Shown here: positions 44,714 to 52,985 of the stretch, in pieces
How positions within the stretch are numbered: the stretch's first letter is position 1
How the letters are laid out: every line of letters starts with the position of its first letter
Assembly: GCF_001624695.1 (NCBI RefSeq)
Contig: NZ_JSEP01000015.1
Coordinates: 985-64,984, forward strand
From: Labrenzia sp. OB1
Lineage (GTDB): Bacteria; Pseudomonadota; Alphaproteobacteria; Rhizobiales; Stappiaceae
Reading direction: 5' to 3'
Length of the DNA: 64,000 bases
The notes under the pieces: generated by a model
What the model saw: the letters and a program-made list of their open reading frames with translations, nothing else
Databases searched by the model: none
What the model was told of the DNA's origin: nothing
Translations under genes and position numbers: made by a program

Positions 44714-45747
44714 CAGTTGGAAGCATGGCTCGCGGCTGCAGCCTTTGCCTTTTCAACCAGACCCGCGCCGTCGATACCCTTGGAGGAAACTTCCTCGACC
44801 CAGCGGTCGGTGACCGGTGCAAGGGCCTCACGGAAGGCTTCGGTTTCCTCTTCCGACAGCGTGATGTGAGTGTTCCCGGCCTTGGTGGCGAGACCGATGC
44901 CGAAATCGTCGGCACCCGCCCAGATTTCACCGACCTTCTGGATCCATTCGTCACCCGATGCGTCGCGGAAGGCTTTCTGAATGTCTTCCGGCAGGCCATC
45001 CCAGCGTTCCTGGTTCATGGAAACCTGGAATACGGTGGTGCCGAAGCGTTCCTTGTCAGCGCCTTCGATCTGGAACTCGGTCTGCTCCTGGATCTTCAGC
45101 GGCGGAATGATTTCCCACGGAATGAAGGCTCCGTCGATAACGCCTTTCTGAAGCGCCGGCGGCAGTTCGGGAACCGGCATACCGACGGGAATTGCGCCAA
45201 GGGCTTCGATCACCCAGGCGCCGGTCCGGGTCGGAATTCGAATCTTCTTGCCGTCGAGATCCGCCGGTGAATGCACTTCGGTGTCGCGCATGTGGATCCC
45301 CTGCCCTGCATGAACATGCAGGAACATGACCTCGACGCCCTTGTAGTCGTCCTTAAGGTCACTTTCGTAGAGATCCTTCAGGGCCTTGTTGGTGGCGGCC
45401 GGATCATTTGTATGGATGCCGGGAAGCTCGAACACTTCGGAACGCGGGAAAAGACCCGGCGTGTAGCCGTTGACGGTCCAGACCAGGTCCACCACCCCGT
45501 CGCGCACCTGACTGATCAGCTCCGGAGGACGTCCGCCGAGCGTCATGGCGGGATAGATCTCGATGGCGACCTTGCCGCCGGAATTTTCCTCGACCTGCTT
45601 GGCCCACGGCACCAGCATCTGCGAATGGGCCGGTGCTTTTTCGCCAAGGAAATGGTGAAGTTTGAATTCGTATTCCGCCGCCGATGCGGCACTCGCGCCT
45701 GCGGCAAGCATGGCGGCTGCGAGAACCGCGTTCCTGATCTTGTTCAT
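44713..45747 (-). CDS. dctP: TRAP transporter substrate-binding protein (DctP)
   Basis: This 344-residue protein has a signal peptide ending ASA-AE and the TRAP fold. FKLHHFLGEKAPAHSQM opens it, and the conserved arginine that pairs with the ligand carboxylate lies in KIRIPTRTGAWV. The ligand must carry a carboxylate; the neighbouring enzymes point to hydroxyproline or a derivative. The ATG at 45747 is chosen for GGAGGA 5 nt upstream and for the signal peptide. Confidence 0.9.
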   Translation of the reverse strand: MNKIRNAVLAAAMLAAGASAASAAEYEFKLHHFLGEKAPAHSQMLVPWAKQVEENSGGKVAIEIYPAMTLGGRPPELISQVRDGVVDLVWTVNGYTPGLFPRSEVFELPGIHTNDPAATNKALKDLYESDLKDDYKGVEVMFLHVHAGQGIHMRDTEVHSPADLDGKKIRIPTRTGAWVIEALGAIPVGMPVPELPPALQKGVIDGAFIPWEIIPPLKIQEQTEFQIEGADKERFGTTVFQVSMNQERWDGLPEDIQKAFRDASGDEWIQKVGEIWAGADDFGIGLATKAGNTHITLSEEETEAFREALAPVTDRWVEEVSSKGIDGAGLVEKAKAAAASHASN

Positions 45748-45988
45748 GTATCCTCCTCCGAGTGAATTCTCTATTGAGCACGGCAACCTGATATCAGGCT
45801 TACCCGTTAGCTCCCGGGCCTGATCGGCCTCCCCGGAAAACGCCTGTGAAAGCCTTTTCCGCACACGCCTCAAGCTTCATCTTCACTGACAAATTTTGCA
45901 ATGTAAATTGAGATAATGGCCGGTATAGTTTCCAATTTCGGCAAGTAAATCTGGTTTCAAAAGACGTGCCCGAACCCAATTCCACGTG
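45748..45988. promoter_or_regulatory. Gap between hydroxyproline enzymes and TRAP genes, with hairpin
   Basis: These 241 bp contain ATCAGGC (45793-45799) and GCCTGAT (45818-45824), a 7-bp hairpin with an 18-nt loop upstream of dctP. It may partly end the enzyme transcript or stabilise the dctP message. The stretch 45885-45945 is AT-rich and may hold a separate TRAP promoter on the minus strand, but no strong boxes are seen. Confidence 0.35.
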
Positions 45989-47017
45989 TCATTGCGCACC
46001 CCATGTGTCGCTCAGCCTGTAGCCAGACGGCCACGGGTCGTCAGGGTCGAGCATGTGCTGATGGACGCCGGTGATCCAGGCACGGCCGCTGATCTCCGGG
46101 ACAATCCCTTTTTGGCCGCCGACACTCTGCTGCCTGAGAATGCGGCCCGTGAAACGCGAGCCAATGATTGAAACCGCTTCGAAAGTGTCACCGGGTTTCA
46201 TTTTTCCTTTCGCTGCCAGAAGCGCCATGCGGGCGGAGACCGCGGTTCCGGTGGGAGACCGGTCCACCTTGCCGGGGCGGATCGCCACGGCGGAGCGTCC
46301 CGTCAATCCCTGCGCGGTCGCCGAAAGCGGGCCGCAAAAGGCACAGAAAGAGATGTGATTCCAGTCCGGAAGTTCCGGGTGCGAAAAGCCGATCTGCTCG
46401 TTTGCGGCACGCGTGATCCGGACCCCGAGACGGGCGATATCGGCGGCTTCGTCCTCCGTGATCGCGAAGCCGAGCGCCTTTGCGTCGATGACCGCGAAAC
46501 TGTCGCCGCCATAGGCTGTATCGACCTTCAGGGTGCCGACACCTTCCACCTCGAGCGGCACATCCAGCTTGCCGGCGAAACTGGCGACATTCTGCACGAA
46601 GATGCGTTCCGCCTTGCCGTTACGGCATTCGGCGCGCACGCGCACGAGGCCGCCGGGGGCTTCCAGAACAAGCTCCGTCACCGGCTCGCGCATCGCCACG
46701 ATACCGCTGTCGAGCAGCACGGTGGAGACGCAAATGGAATTCGAGCCGGACATCGGCGGCGTGTCTTCCGGTTCCATGATGATGAAAGCGGCATCGGCTT
46801 CGGGATGTTTCGGCGGCACCAGCAGATTGACATGACGGAAAACACCGCCGCGCGGTTCGTTCAGGACAAAATCCCGCAAGGTCCGGTCACGGGCAATGAA
46901 ACTGCGCTGTTCCCACAAGGTCTCCCCCGGAGGCGGTGCAACACCGCCGACGATCACGTCACCCACCTCGCCCTCGGCATGGCAGGAAATCACGTGAATG
47001 GTTTTGCTGCTGCGCAT
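45989..47017 (-). CDS. Proline-racemase-family protein with Ser/Thr at the catalytic positions (possibly trans-3-hydroxyproline dehydratase)
   Basis: This 342-residue protein has the two-domain proline-racemase fold (begins [16 protein letters not shown]). The two catalytic bases, normally both Cys, are here Ser90 ([10 protein letters not shown]) and Thr256 (DRSPTGTAV). Two-base racemisation needs the cysteines, so a dehydratase-type reaction is more likely; trans-3-hydroxy-L-proline dehydratases are known to replace one or both cysteines. It begins 9 nt after the epimerase stop, in the same operon. The substrate is inferred from the context. Confidence 0.75.
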   Translation of the reverse strand: MRSSKTIHVISCHAEGEVGDVIVGGVAPPPGETLWEQRSFIARDRTLRDFVLNEPRGGVFRHVNLLVPPKHPEADAAFIIMEPEDTPPMSGSNSICVSTVLLDSGIVAMREPVTELVLEAPGGLVRVRAECRNGKAERIFVQNVASFAGKLDVPLEVEGVGTLKVDTAYGGDSFAVIDAKALGFAITEDEAADIARLGVRITRAANEQIGFSHPELPDWNHISFCAFCGPLSATAQGLTGRSAVAIRPGKVDRSPTGTAVSARMALLAAKGKMKPGDTFEAVSIIGSRFTGRILRQQSVGGQKGIVPEISGRAWITGVHQHMLDPDDPWPSGYRLSDTWGAQ

Positions 47018-47026
47018 GCCCTTGCC

Positions 47027-47962
47027 TCAAGCCACTTGAATACCTGTCCGGTAGGGGTCGGCAGGATCGAACAGAAGCTCGGCCTCGGAGGTCACAAATG
47101 CCCGCCCGGTGACAGTTGGAATGACACCGCCGTTCGGGCCGGGCCGATAGCGCAGCCGATAAGTGCTGCCGATAACGCTTTCCTGGACCCAGTCCTCGCC
47201 CGGCGCCAGCAGGCCATCTGCGGCCAGACCGGCCAGTTTCGCAGACGAGCCGGTGCCGCAGGGCGAGCGGTCATAGGAGCCGCCCGGACACAAAACAAAG
47301 TTGCGGCTGTCGTTGACCGGATCCTGCGGCGGGCCGAAGAGTTCGACATGATCGATCCAGGCGCCATCGGTGCCGGTGATCCCGTTCCCTTCCAGAGCGG
47401 CCCTGATGCGCAAGGTCAGGTCGGTCAGGGGCCGGGTGTTCTCCGCCTTGAGGGCGATCGGGCTGTCCTTGACCAGAAAGAACCAGTTGCCGCCCCAGGC
47501 GACGTCGCCCGTCACCGGGCCATGGCCTTCGACTTCCACCGTGACGTCCTTGTGCAGGCGGAGGCTTTCTATATTCACGACCGACACCGTGTTGGCGTCC
47601 AGAAGATCGGCTTCCACGACGCCGACCGGCGTTTCGAACTTGTGACGTCCCGGCTTGATCCTGCCCATATGTGCCAGTGTTACCGCCAGACCTATGGTGG
47701 CATGCCCGCACATGCCGAGGTTCTGCAGGGTGTTGAAATAGATCACCCCGGTGGCACAATCCTCGCAGGACGGCGGAACGAGCAGGGCGCCGATCATGGC
47801 CTCGTGGCCGCGCGGTTCCTGCACGACGGAGGCTCGAAAGCCAGCGTGGTTCTTGCCGAACCGCGCCGCCTTTTCGGCCAGCGACCCCGGCCCCAGATCG
47901 GGGCCGCCAGTAACGACGACGCGGGTGGGCTCGCCTTCGGTGTGACTGTCGATCACATGCAT
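47027..47962 (-). CDS. 4-Hydroxyproline 2-epimerase
   Basis: This 311-residue proline-racemase-family protein has both catalytic cysteines, Cys85 (GMCGHATIG) and Cys235 (DRSPCGTGSS), as in 4-hydroxyproline epimerase and proline racemase. The genomic context (DapA-type deaminase, TRAP transporter) favours trans-4-hydroxy-L-proline to cis-4-hydroxy-D-proline. The ATG at 47962 lies inside the end of the DapA-type gene (10-nt overlap), giving coupled translation. A longer start upstream is unlikely. Confidence 0.87.
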   Translation of the reverse strand: MHVIDSHTEGEPTRVVVTGGPDLGPGSLAEKAARFGKNHAGFRASVVQEPRGHEAMIGALLVPPSCEDCATGVIYFNTLQNLGMCGHATIGLAVTLAHMGRIKPGRHKFETPVGVVEADLLDANTVSVVNIESLRLHKDVTVEVEGHGPVTGDVAWGGNWFFLVKDSPIALKAENTRPLTDLTLRIRAALEGNGITGTDGAWIDHVELFGPPQDPVNDSRNFVLCPGGSYDRSPCGTGSSAKLAGLAADGLLAPGEDWVQESVIGSTYRLRYRPGPNGGVIPTVTGRAFVTSEAELLFDPADPYRTGIQVA

Positions 47963-48912
47963 TCGGCGATCACTCCACCGTCGCGAATCCAGTCCGCGTA
48001 CCATGTCCTGAACAGATCGTACTGCGCTTTCGCGTAGTTCCGTTGCGCATCCGTCAGCGCGTCGCTCTCAATGAAGTGCAGCCGGTACTCGTCCTCACCG
48101 TTGAGCACCATCAGATACTTGTAATAGAGCACCAGATCCGGGCCTTCGTCGAAACTCGACAGCACGGCGAGCGCCTCTTCCAGTTCCAGTGCCCTGCGGC
48201 GAGCTTCGGGATGGCCTTCGGCCGCCTTTCTGCAAAGCGCGACCAGATGAAGGACCTCGCGCGGCAGGGCATTGCCGATGCCGGTGATCGCGCCGGTGGC
48301 ACCGCAATTGACAAAGCCGTGAAAGACCGCCGTGTCGACACCAACCATCAGCGTGACGTTATCGTCCCTCGAGGTGATGTTCTCCGCCGCGTAACGCAGA
48401 TCGTCCGGACCGCCGAATTCCTTGAAGCCGACAAGGTTGGGATGGTTCTCGCGCAGTTCGAAGAAGAGATCGGCACGGGTGGCGAAACCGTAATAGGGGC
48501 TGTTGTAGATCACCGCCGGAAGCGCCGGCGCAGCGGCAAGGACCGCGCGGAAATGCTGTTTCTGGGCGCCGACCGAGCTGCCGCGCGACAAGACCCGTGG
48601 AATGACCATGAGGCCTCTGGCGCCGACCCTTGCCGCGTGGGCCGCGTGTTCGGCGGCGGCTTTCGTGTTCTGAGCACCTGTGCCGACAACCACCGGAACT
48701 CCGGCCTTCACCAGCCGTTCCACACCCTCCATGCGCTGCGCGTCGCTCAGCAGCGGCCAGTCGCCCATGGAGCCGCAATAAACCACTGCGGACATGCCGA
48801 GGCCGATCAGCTCCTGCCCCTTCCTCACCAGCGCGTCGAAGTCCGGCATCCGCTCGGCCGTGCAGGGCGTCATCAGGGCAGGCATGCAGCCGGTAAAGAC
48901 AGTCGCGGACAT
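47953..48912 (-). CDS. DapA-family deaminase, probably 1-pyrroline-4-hydroxy-2-carboxylate deaminase
   Basis: This 319-residue TIM-barrel aldolase-like protein of the dihydrodipicolinate synthase family has the Schiff-base lysine in LVGFKEFGG and tyrosine in VIYNSPYYG. In hydroxyproline breakdown such a protein deaminates pyrroline-4-hydroxy-2-carboxylate to 2-ketoglutarate semialdehyde. It is the first gene of the operon, with AAGGAG 6 nt before the ATG. Other DapA-type functions cannot be excluded without testing. Confidence 0.8.
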   Translation of the reverse strand: MSATVFTGCMPALMTPCTAERMPDFDALVRKGQELIGLGMSAVVYCGSMGDWPLLSDAQRMEGVERLVKAGVPVVVGTGAQNTKAAAEHAAHAARVGARGLMVIPRVLSRGSSVGAQKQHFRAVLAAAPALPAVIYNSPYYGFATRADLFFELRENHPNLVGFKEFGGPDDLRYAAENITSRDDNVTLMVGVDTAVFHGFVNCGATGAITGIGNALPREVLHLVALCRKAAEGHPEARRRALELEEALAVLSSFDEGPDLVLYYKYLMVLNGEDEYRLHFIESDALTDAQRNYAKAQYDLFRTWYADWIRDGGVIAECM

Positions 48913-49203
48913 TGGTTACTCCTTGAAAATCCGGGTCCCGATGCGTGCCCCCGCGGCGATTTCCGGGACCGGGAATTCTAACGCCTTACGGCACCGGAGA
49001 ACGTTAGTCCATTTTATCGATTCATTGGAATACCTGTCCATGCGAAGCGGTGACCCATGCAGATTTTTCCCGGGTTGCCGGTCCAGTGGACGGTCTGTGT
49101 GTTCGCAGCCTCTTCGCCTCAGGAAAAACATACCTATATTGGCACGTTCCCGGACAAGTCTCTTGGCGCCTGTCCGCTTCGGTCAAGGAAACCGCATCCA
49201 GAA

Positions 49204-50028
49204 ATGACAAAACTGAAAGCCATCAGCGACCTTCACCTCGCCAGTCCCGCCAACCGCGAAGCGCTGCATGAGTTGCCAGCCTTCAAGGAGGACTGGCTGA
49301 TCGTTGCGGGCGATGTCGCGGAGCGGTTCGATCATATCCGGCTGGCTTTCGGGACACTTGCGGGCAAATTCGCGAAGGTCTTCTGGGTTCCGGGCAATCA
49401 CGACCTGTGGTCCATTCCGGAACCGGGCGGCGAGCCCGCCCTGACCGGAGAGACGCGCTACCGCGCGCTTGTCGATTGCGCCCGCGACTACGGCATCGTC
49501 ACGCCGGAAGATCCGTTCGAGACCTGGGACGGGCCCGGCGGGCCGCATGTCATCGCGCCGCTGTTCCTGCTTTATGATTACAGTTTCCGGCCTGACCACG
49601 TCGAGCGTCATGAAGTGGTCGACTGGGCCCGCGAGCAGGGCGCGGTCTGTGCGGATGAGCTCTACCTGAACCCCACCCCCTGGAACAGCCGCGACGACTG
49701 GTGTTCAAACCGCTGCGACGAGGCCGAACAGCGGCTGGGGGATATTCCCGATGGCGCCGCGACGATCCTGGTCAATCACTATCCCTTGCGCAGCGACCTG
49801 ATCCATATTCCACGCGCGCCACGCTTCACGCCCTGGTGCGGTACCCGACGGACGGAGGACTGGCACCGGCGTTTCAACGCCAAAGTCGTTGTTTCCGGGC
49901 ACTTGCACACGCGCCGCACCGACTGGCGCGACGGCTCGCGTTTCGAGGAAGTGTCTCTCGGCTATCCGCGCCAGTGGGACCAGAGCAAGGGCATGGCGTC
50001 CTATCTTCGCGATATCCTGCCGGAATAA
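49204..50028 (+). CDS. Calcineurin-like metallophosphoesterase
   Basis: This 274-residue protein has the metal-binding motifs in order: ISDLHLA (Asp9, His11), VAGDVAE, VPGNHDLW, LVNHYPL and VSGHLHTRR. It therefore hydrolyses phosphoester bonds using two metal ions; the substrate is unknown. Four cysteines near residues 145-175 (VCADELY, WCSNRCDE) are unusual and could bind metal. The ATG at 49204 is chosen because the family begins right there. It converges on the phosphopantetheinyl transferase gene with an 11-bp gap. Confidence 0.85.
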   Translation: MTKLKAISDLHLASPANREALHELPAFKEDWLIVAGDVAERFDHIRLAFGTLAGKFAKVFWVPGNHDLWSIPEPGGEPALTGETRYRALVDCARDYGIVTPEDPFETWDGPGGPHVIAPLFLLYDYSFRPDHVERHEVVDWAREQGAVCADELYLNPTPWNSRDDWCSNRCDEAEQRLGDIPDGAATILVNHYPLRSDLIHIPRAPRFTPWCGTRRTEDWHRRFNAKVVVSGHLHTRRTDWRDGSRFEEVSLGYPRQWDQSKGMASYLRDILPE

Positions 50029-50039
50029 CGCCTGCCGCT

Positions 50040-50768
50040 TCAGACGCCCACGCCGTGAAGATAGTCCAGCGGCGCGGCCATCGCGTCGATGGTCAGCCGG
50101 GCAGGCTCCGGGTGGTTGATGGCGAGCGCCATCAGGTGTTCCGGACCGGGAGCATAGCGTTCGAAATGCCATTTCGCCGGGTCGTCGGCGAGCCGGTCCT
50201 CGAAATCGATCCGCAAGGTGTCCAGATCGAAGGAAAACGCATCCAGCGGCTGAGACAAGCCCTTGCCGATCGCCTTCACATAGGCTTCCTTGAGCGTCCA
50301 GAAGGACAGGAACGTCTCGAGTTTGCGGGCTTGCGGCACCGCGGCAAGTGTCCTGCATTCGCGGGCGGCGAAAACGCGTTTCGCCAGTTTGTCCGTCTCC
50401 GCATTGCGCTGCAGCCATTCCACGTCGACGCCGATGTCGTGATCCACAGTCAGCGCGACGGCGGCCAGGCCACGGGTATGGGAGATGTTCACCCTCATCC
50501 GGGGACCGTCCGCAGGACTGATCAGCTCCGGCTTGCCGTGATCCTCGACGGAGAACCGCCAGCTTCGCGGATCTCCGCCCAAGCAGTAGCTTAGAAGTCC
50601 GCGGCAAGTGGCATGGGCGGCGATATAGACCTGCCTGTCGCGGTCGAAATGAAACCGCTCCGAGCGGATATGTTCCTCATCGCTGATGACCGCTTCCAGG
50701 GTTTCCCAGTCGCTGTCGGCGATCCGGTCGAGAAAAATCCACCACAAGGCGACGCGATCCGGCGTCAT
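50040..50768 (-). CDS. 4'-Phosphopantetheinyl transferase (Sfp-type)
   Basis: This protein of about 242 residues attaches the phosphopantetheine arm of CoA to carrier proteins. The two signature blocks are present: IGVDVEWL, with the Mg2+-binding acids, and FWTLKEAYVKAIGKGL. HxR-type sequence NISHTRGLAAVAL precedes them. I prefer ATG 50768, which has GGGA upstream and matches the usual length; ATG 50840 would add 24 residues. No polyketide or peptide synthetase lies nearby, so the target carrier protein is elsewhere. Confidence 0.88.
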   Translation of the reverse strand: MTPDRVALWWIFLDRIADSDWETLEAVISDEEHIRSERFHFDRDRQVYIAAHATCRGLLSYCLGGDPRSWRFSVEDHGKPELISPADGPRMRVNISHTRGLAAVALTVDHDIGVDVEWLQRNAETDKLAKRVFAARECRTLAAVPQARKLETFLSFWTLKEAYVKAIGKGLSQPLDAFSFDLDTLRIDFEDRLADDPAKWHFERYAPGPEHLMALAINHPEPARLTIDAMAAPLDYLHGVGV

Positions 50769-50970
50769 TATCGTCCCGCCGTCCGTGACCGGTCCGTGCA
50801 CCAGGAACCCTTGCTTGGCCGGCTTTTCCTCCAGCTTCATCCGCTCGCCTTCACCTTCCGCATCTGTCGCCAAGGTTTAGCGCTTATCGGGCCAGGGCTG
50901 TAGCCTGAAATTTTCCGATGACGACGGGTTGGGGAAAAAGGACATCAGGAGCGGCTCGAAATCGGGTGAT

Positions 50971-52062
50971 TCAGCTGGAATTGCCGACCTCGCCTGCGAG
51001 TGCGAAACGGGAGATGCCCCGCCCTTCCATGAGCCTGTCCGTCACGGCGGCGGACAGCCAGATCCCCGACAGGGTGATCCAGGCCGTCAGGGCGAAGATC
51101 GAAGCGCCGGTGATGCCGGCCCCGACCGCACAGCCACCCGCCAACATGCCGCCGAACCCCATCAGTGAGGCTCCGGTGAGATAACGGGCCATCGACTTTC
51201 CGCCTTCAAAGCCCTGCAGCACCAGCTCACGCGTCAGGAGGGCTGCCAGGAACGAGCCGAGGAACACCCCGGGAACCAGGCCGATATCGAAATCGAGCAG
51301 GTCTCCCGGTGGAGACAGGACGAGCATCAGCGTATCGGCGGACGGGCCGGTGAAGGTCACCCCTTCCACCTGGACCGGGTCGAAGGCCTGGCGGGCCATG
51401 GTCGAGGTGAACCACCAGGCTAGCGGTATCGCCAGACCCGCACCGCAGGCGGCGACAAGCTGCCAGGTGGACTTGCGGGCTTTCCAGGCAAAAACCAGAC
51501 CGGCGAAGAACCAGAGTGATGCGAAGGCAAGGGTGACGCCCTGTGTCAGGCCGAGCTGGGCGGTCAGATCGTTACCGCCGATATCGACCGTCGTCCAGAG
51601 CCCGGCGAACCATTCCCTGACGGGTTTGAGGATGCCACGCAGGCTGGCCTGGGCGACGACGGCGAAGACCAGTCCCGACAATAGCGCGCGCAGGTTTCCG
51701 GTTGCCGACAGGACGAGCAGGCGGCTGGCGCAGCCGCGCGCCAGAACCATCCCGGTGCCGAACATCAATCCACCGAGCGAAGCGCCCGACAGACTTTGCG
51801 GCGAAGCCAGCTGACGGGCTTCGCTCGCCTGCACCTCACCGAAGTGCATCAGGACCTGTGTCGCAATGAGAGCGGAGGAAAAAGCGAGCAGCCAGACCGG
51901 CAGGCGGTCGGACGGCGTGCCGCGGGAAAACTCCAGAGCGGCAGCGCGGAGGCAAAACCGGCTTTGCTGCGCGAACGCGCCGAAGGCAACGCCGACAATC
52001 AGACCGCCAAGCGCCAGAAGCCACGCTTCCGGGATCCGGTCCAGAAGATACGTCAAATCCAT
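50971..52062 (-). CDS. YeeE/YedE-family sulfur-compound transporter (first)
   Basis: This 363-residue membrane protein has about nine to ten helices. Three conserved cysteine-bearing motifs are present: RFCLRAA, ARGCASRLLVLSATGNLRAL and GGCAVGAGITG. They match the cysteines through which TsuA-type YeeE proteins pass thiosulfate. In this sulfur-oxidation region it likely moves thiosulfate or another sulfur compound across the inner membrane. GGAGG lies 5 nt before the ATG. A SoxR-like palindrome lies about 100 bp upstream. Confidence 0.85.
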   Translation of the reverse strand: MDLTYLLDRIPEAWLLALGGLIVGVAFGAFAQQSRFCLRAAALEFSRGTPSDRLPVWLLAFSSALIATQVLMHFGEVQASEARQLASPQSLSGASLGGLMFGTGMVLARGCASRLLVLSATGNLRALLSGLVFAVVAQASLRGILKPVREWFAGLWTTVDIGGNDLTAQLGLTQGVTLAFASLWFFAGLVFAWKARKSTWQLVAACGAGLAIPLAWWFTSTMARQAFDPVQVEGVTFTGPSADTLMLVLSPPGDLLDFDIGLVPGVFLGSFLAALLTRELVLQGFEGGKSMARYLTGASLMGFGGMLAGGCAVGAGITGASIFALTAWITLSGIWLSAAVTDRLMEGRGISRFALAGEVGNSS

Positions 52063-52162
52063 CTCGGCCTCCCGGGTCCATGTCCGAGCCGGTTTTCATT
52101 TGTCCCGATCTGGACTTTTCGTTCGCCACCTGCCTTGACCTGCCTCAAGGACATATAGAAAA

Positions 52163-52178
52163 ATTCATAAATATGAAT
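52163..52178. promoter_or_regulatory. ATTC-N8-GAAT operator upstream of the first YeeE gene
   Basis: ATTCATAAATATGAAT has 7-bp inverted arms and fits the ATTC-N8-GAAT consensus of the sulfide-sensing ArsR proteins SqrR/BigR. The preceding GGACATATAGA block is shared with the site at 52956. Confidence 0.6.
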
Positions 52179-52220
52179 GTTTCAGGGTGCATCCACGATC
52201 AGCGGCGTTCAAACAAGAAA

Positions 52221-52250
52221 GGCCGCGCAAGTTGCGCGGCCCTTTCTTTT
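52221..52250. terminator. Strong hairpin terminator
   Basis: GGCCGCGCA (52221-52229) pairs perfectly with TGCGCGGCC (52233-52241). On the plus strand CTTTCTTTTC follows; on the minus strand TTTCTTGTTT follows. It ends the small gene 52270-52629 (minus strand) and would also stop any plus-strand transcript from the region around 52160. Confidence 0.75.
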
Positions 52251-52269
52251 CAGTCTGCGTCATCGGCGT

Positions 52270-52629
52270 CTACTGATGCGGAAACCCTGCCTTGGCGGTT
52301 CCGTTCCAGTCGCCCTGGAACTGCAACACAGGAAGGGCGCGGGCGTCCGAACTCGCGTTTATCCTGGCATTGGCGATGTTCTGCTGACGGGCCGTCAGGC
52401 GCTCCTCGCCATTGTAGCTGCCTTCGACCGGCAGGATCAGCAGTCTGTTGCCAGCAGCATCCTGCAAGGCTTTTTGGTTGAACCCGCTCTGCTGGCGCGG
52501 GGAAAGTGGCTTGTCACCGGTGAGATCGCCGATCAGATCGTTCGGGTCGGCATGAGCACTGCCGATCGCAAGGGAAGAAATCATGGCGGTGGCCAGAAGA
52601 GAGAACAGGGTTTTCCGGTTCGTACGCAT
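52270..52629 (-). CDS. Small periplasmic protein with a tandem 36-residue repeat, function unknown
   Basis: This 119-residue protein has a signal peptide (MRTNRKTLFSLLATAMISSL, cleavage near AHA-DP). The mature part is made of two related units, residues 42-76 and 78-112. Each begins L-[ST]-x-R-Q-Q (Arg45/Arg81) and ends G-x-x-N-G (Asn73/Asn109). There are no cysteines or known catalytic motifs. AAGGAG lies 7 nt before the ATG at 52629. It sits between sulfur-transport genes but its role is unknown; I do not recognise the family. Confidence 0.65.
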   Translation of the reverse strand: MRTNRKTLFSLLATAMISSLAIGSAHADPNDLIGDLTGDKPLSPRQQSGFNQKALQDAAGNRLLILPVEGSYNGEERLTARQQNIANARINASSDARALPVLQFQGDWNGTAKAGFPHQ

Positions 52630-52955
52630 TTCCAATCTCCTTAAAGTGTTTTGAGACCGGGATCAGGATCCCGGACGGCGGAGCCTGCTTTCCGACGTGT
52701 GCCGGGATGCGCCTTCTCCGCTTCTATCGAGATTGGGTTTCATGCCGATCACTACAAATAACATCCAGTTAATCGGCCCGTCATTCAGGCAATTTCACTT
52801 CACCAACCGCTCACGTTTACTTGTCACTGCTGTTTCTTCTGCCTTTTATTCCGGGCGCCACTCAACTGCCCGTGCGGCGACGCATGTGCTTTGATGCAGC
52901 CCGGCAGCGGCGGTTCCCGTTTGACTATTGCCCCGGTCCCGGGACATATAGATAA

Positions 52956-52971
52956 ATTCAAAAGTTTGAAT
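52956..52971. promoter_or_regulatory. ATTC-N8-GAAT operator upstream of the MBL-fold gene
   Basis: ATTCAAAAGTTTGAAT fits the SqrR/BigR consensus. It is preceded by GGGACATATAGAT, nearly identical to the block at 52163, and lies just before the ribosome site of the MBL-fold gene. Confidence 0.6.
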
Positions 52972-52985
52972 ATGTGGAGGAAACA

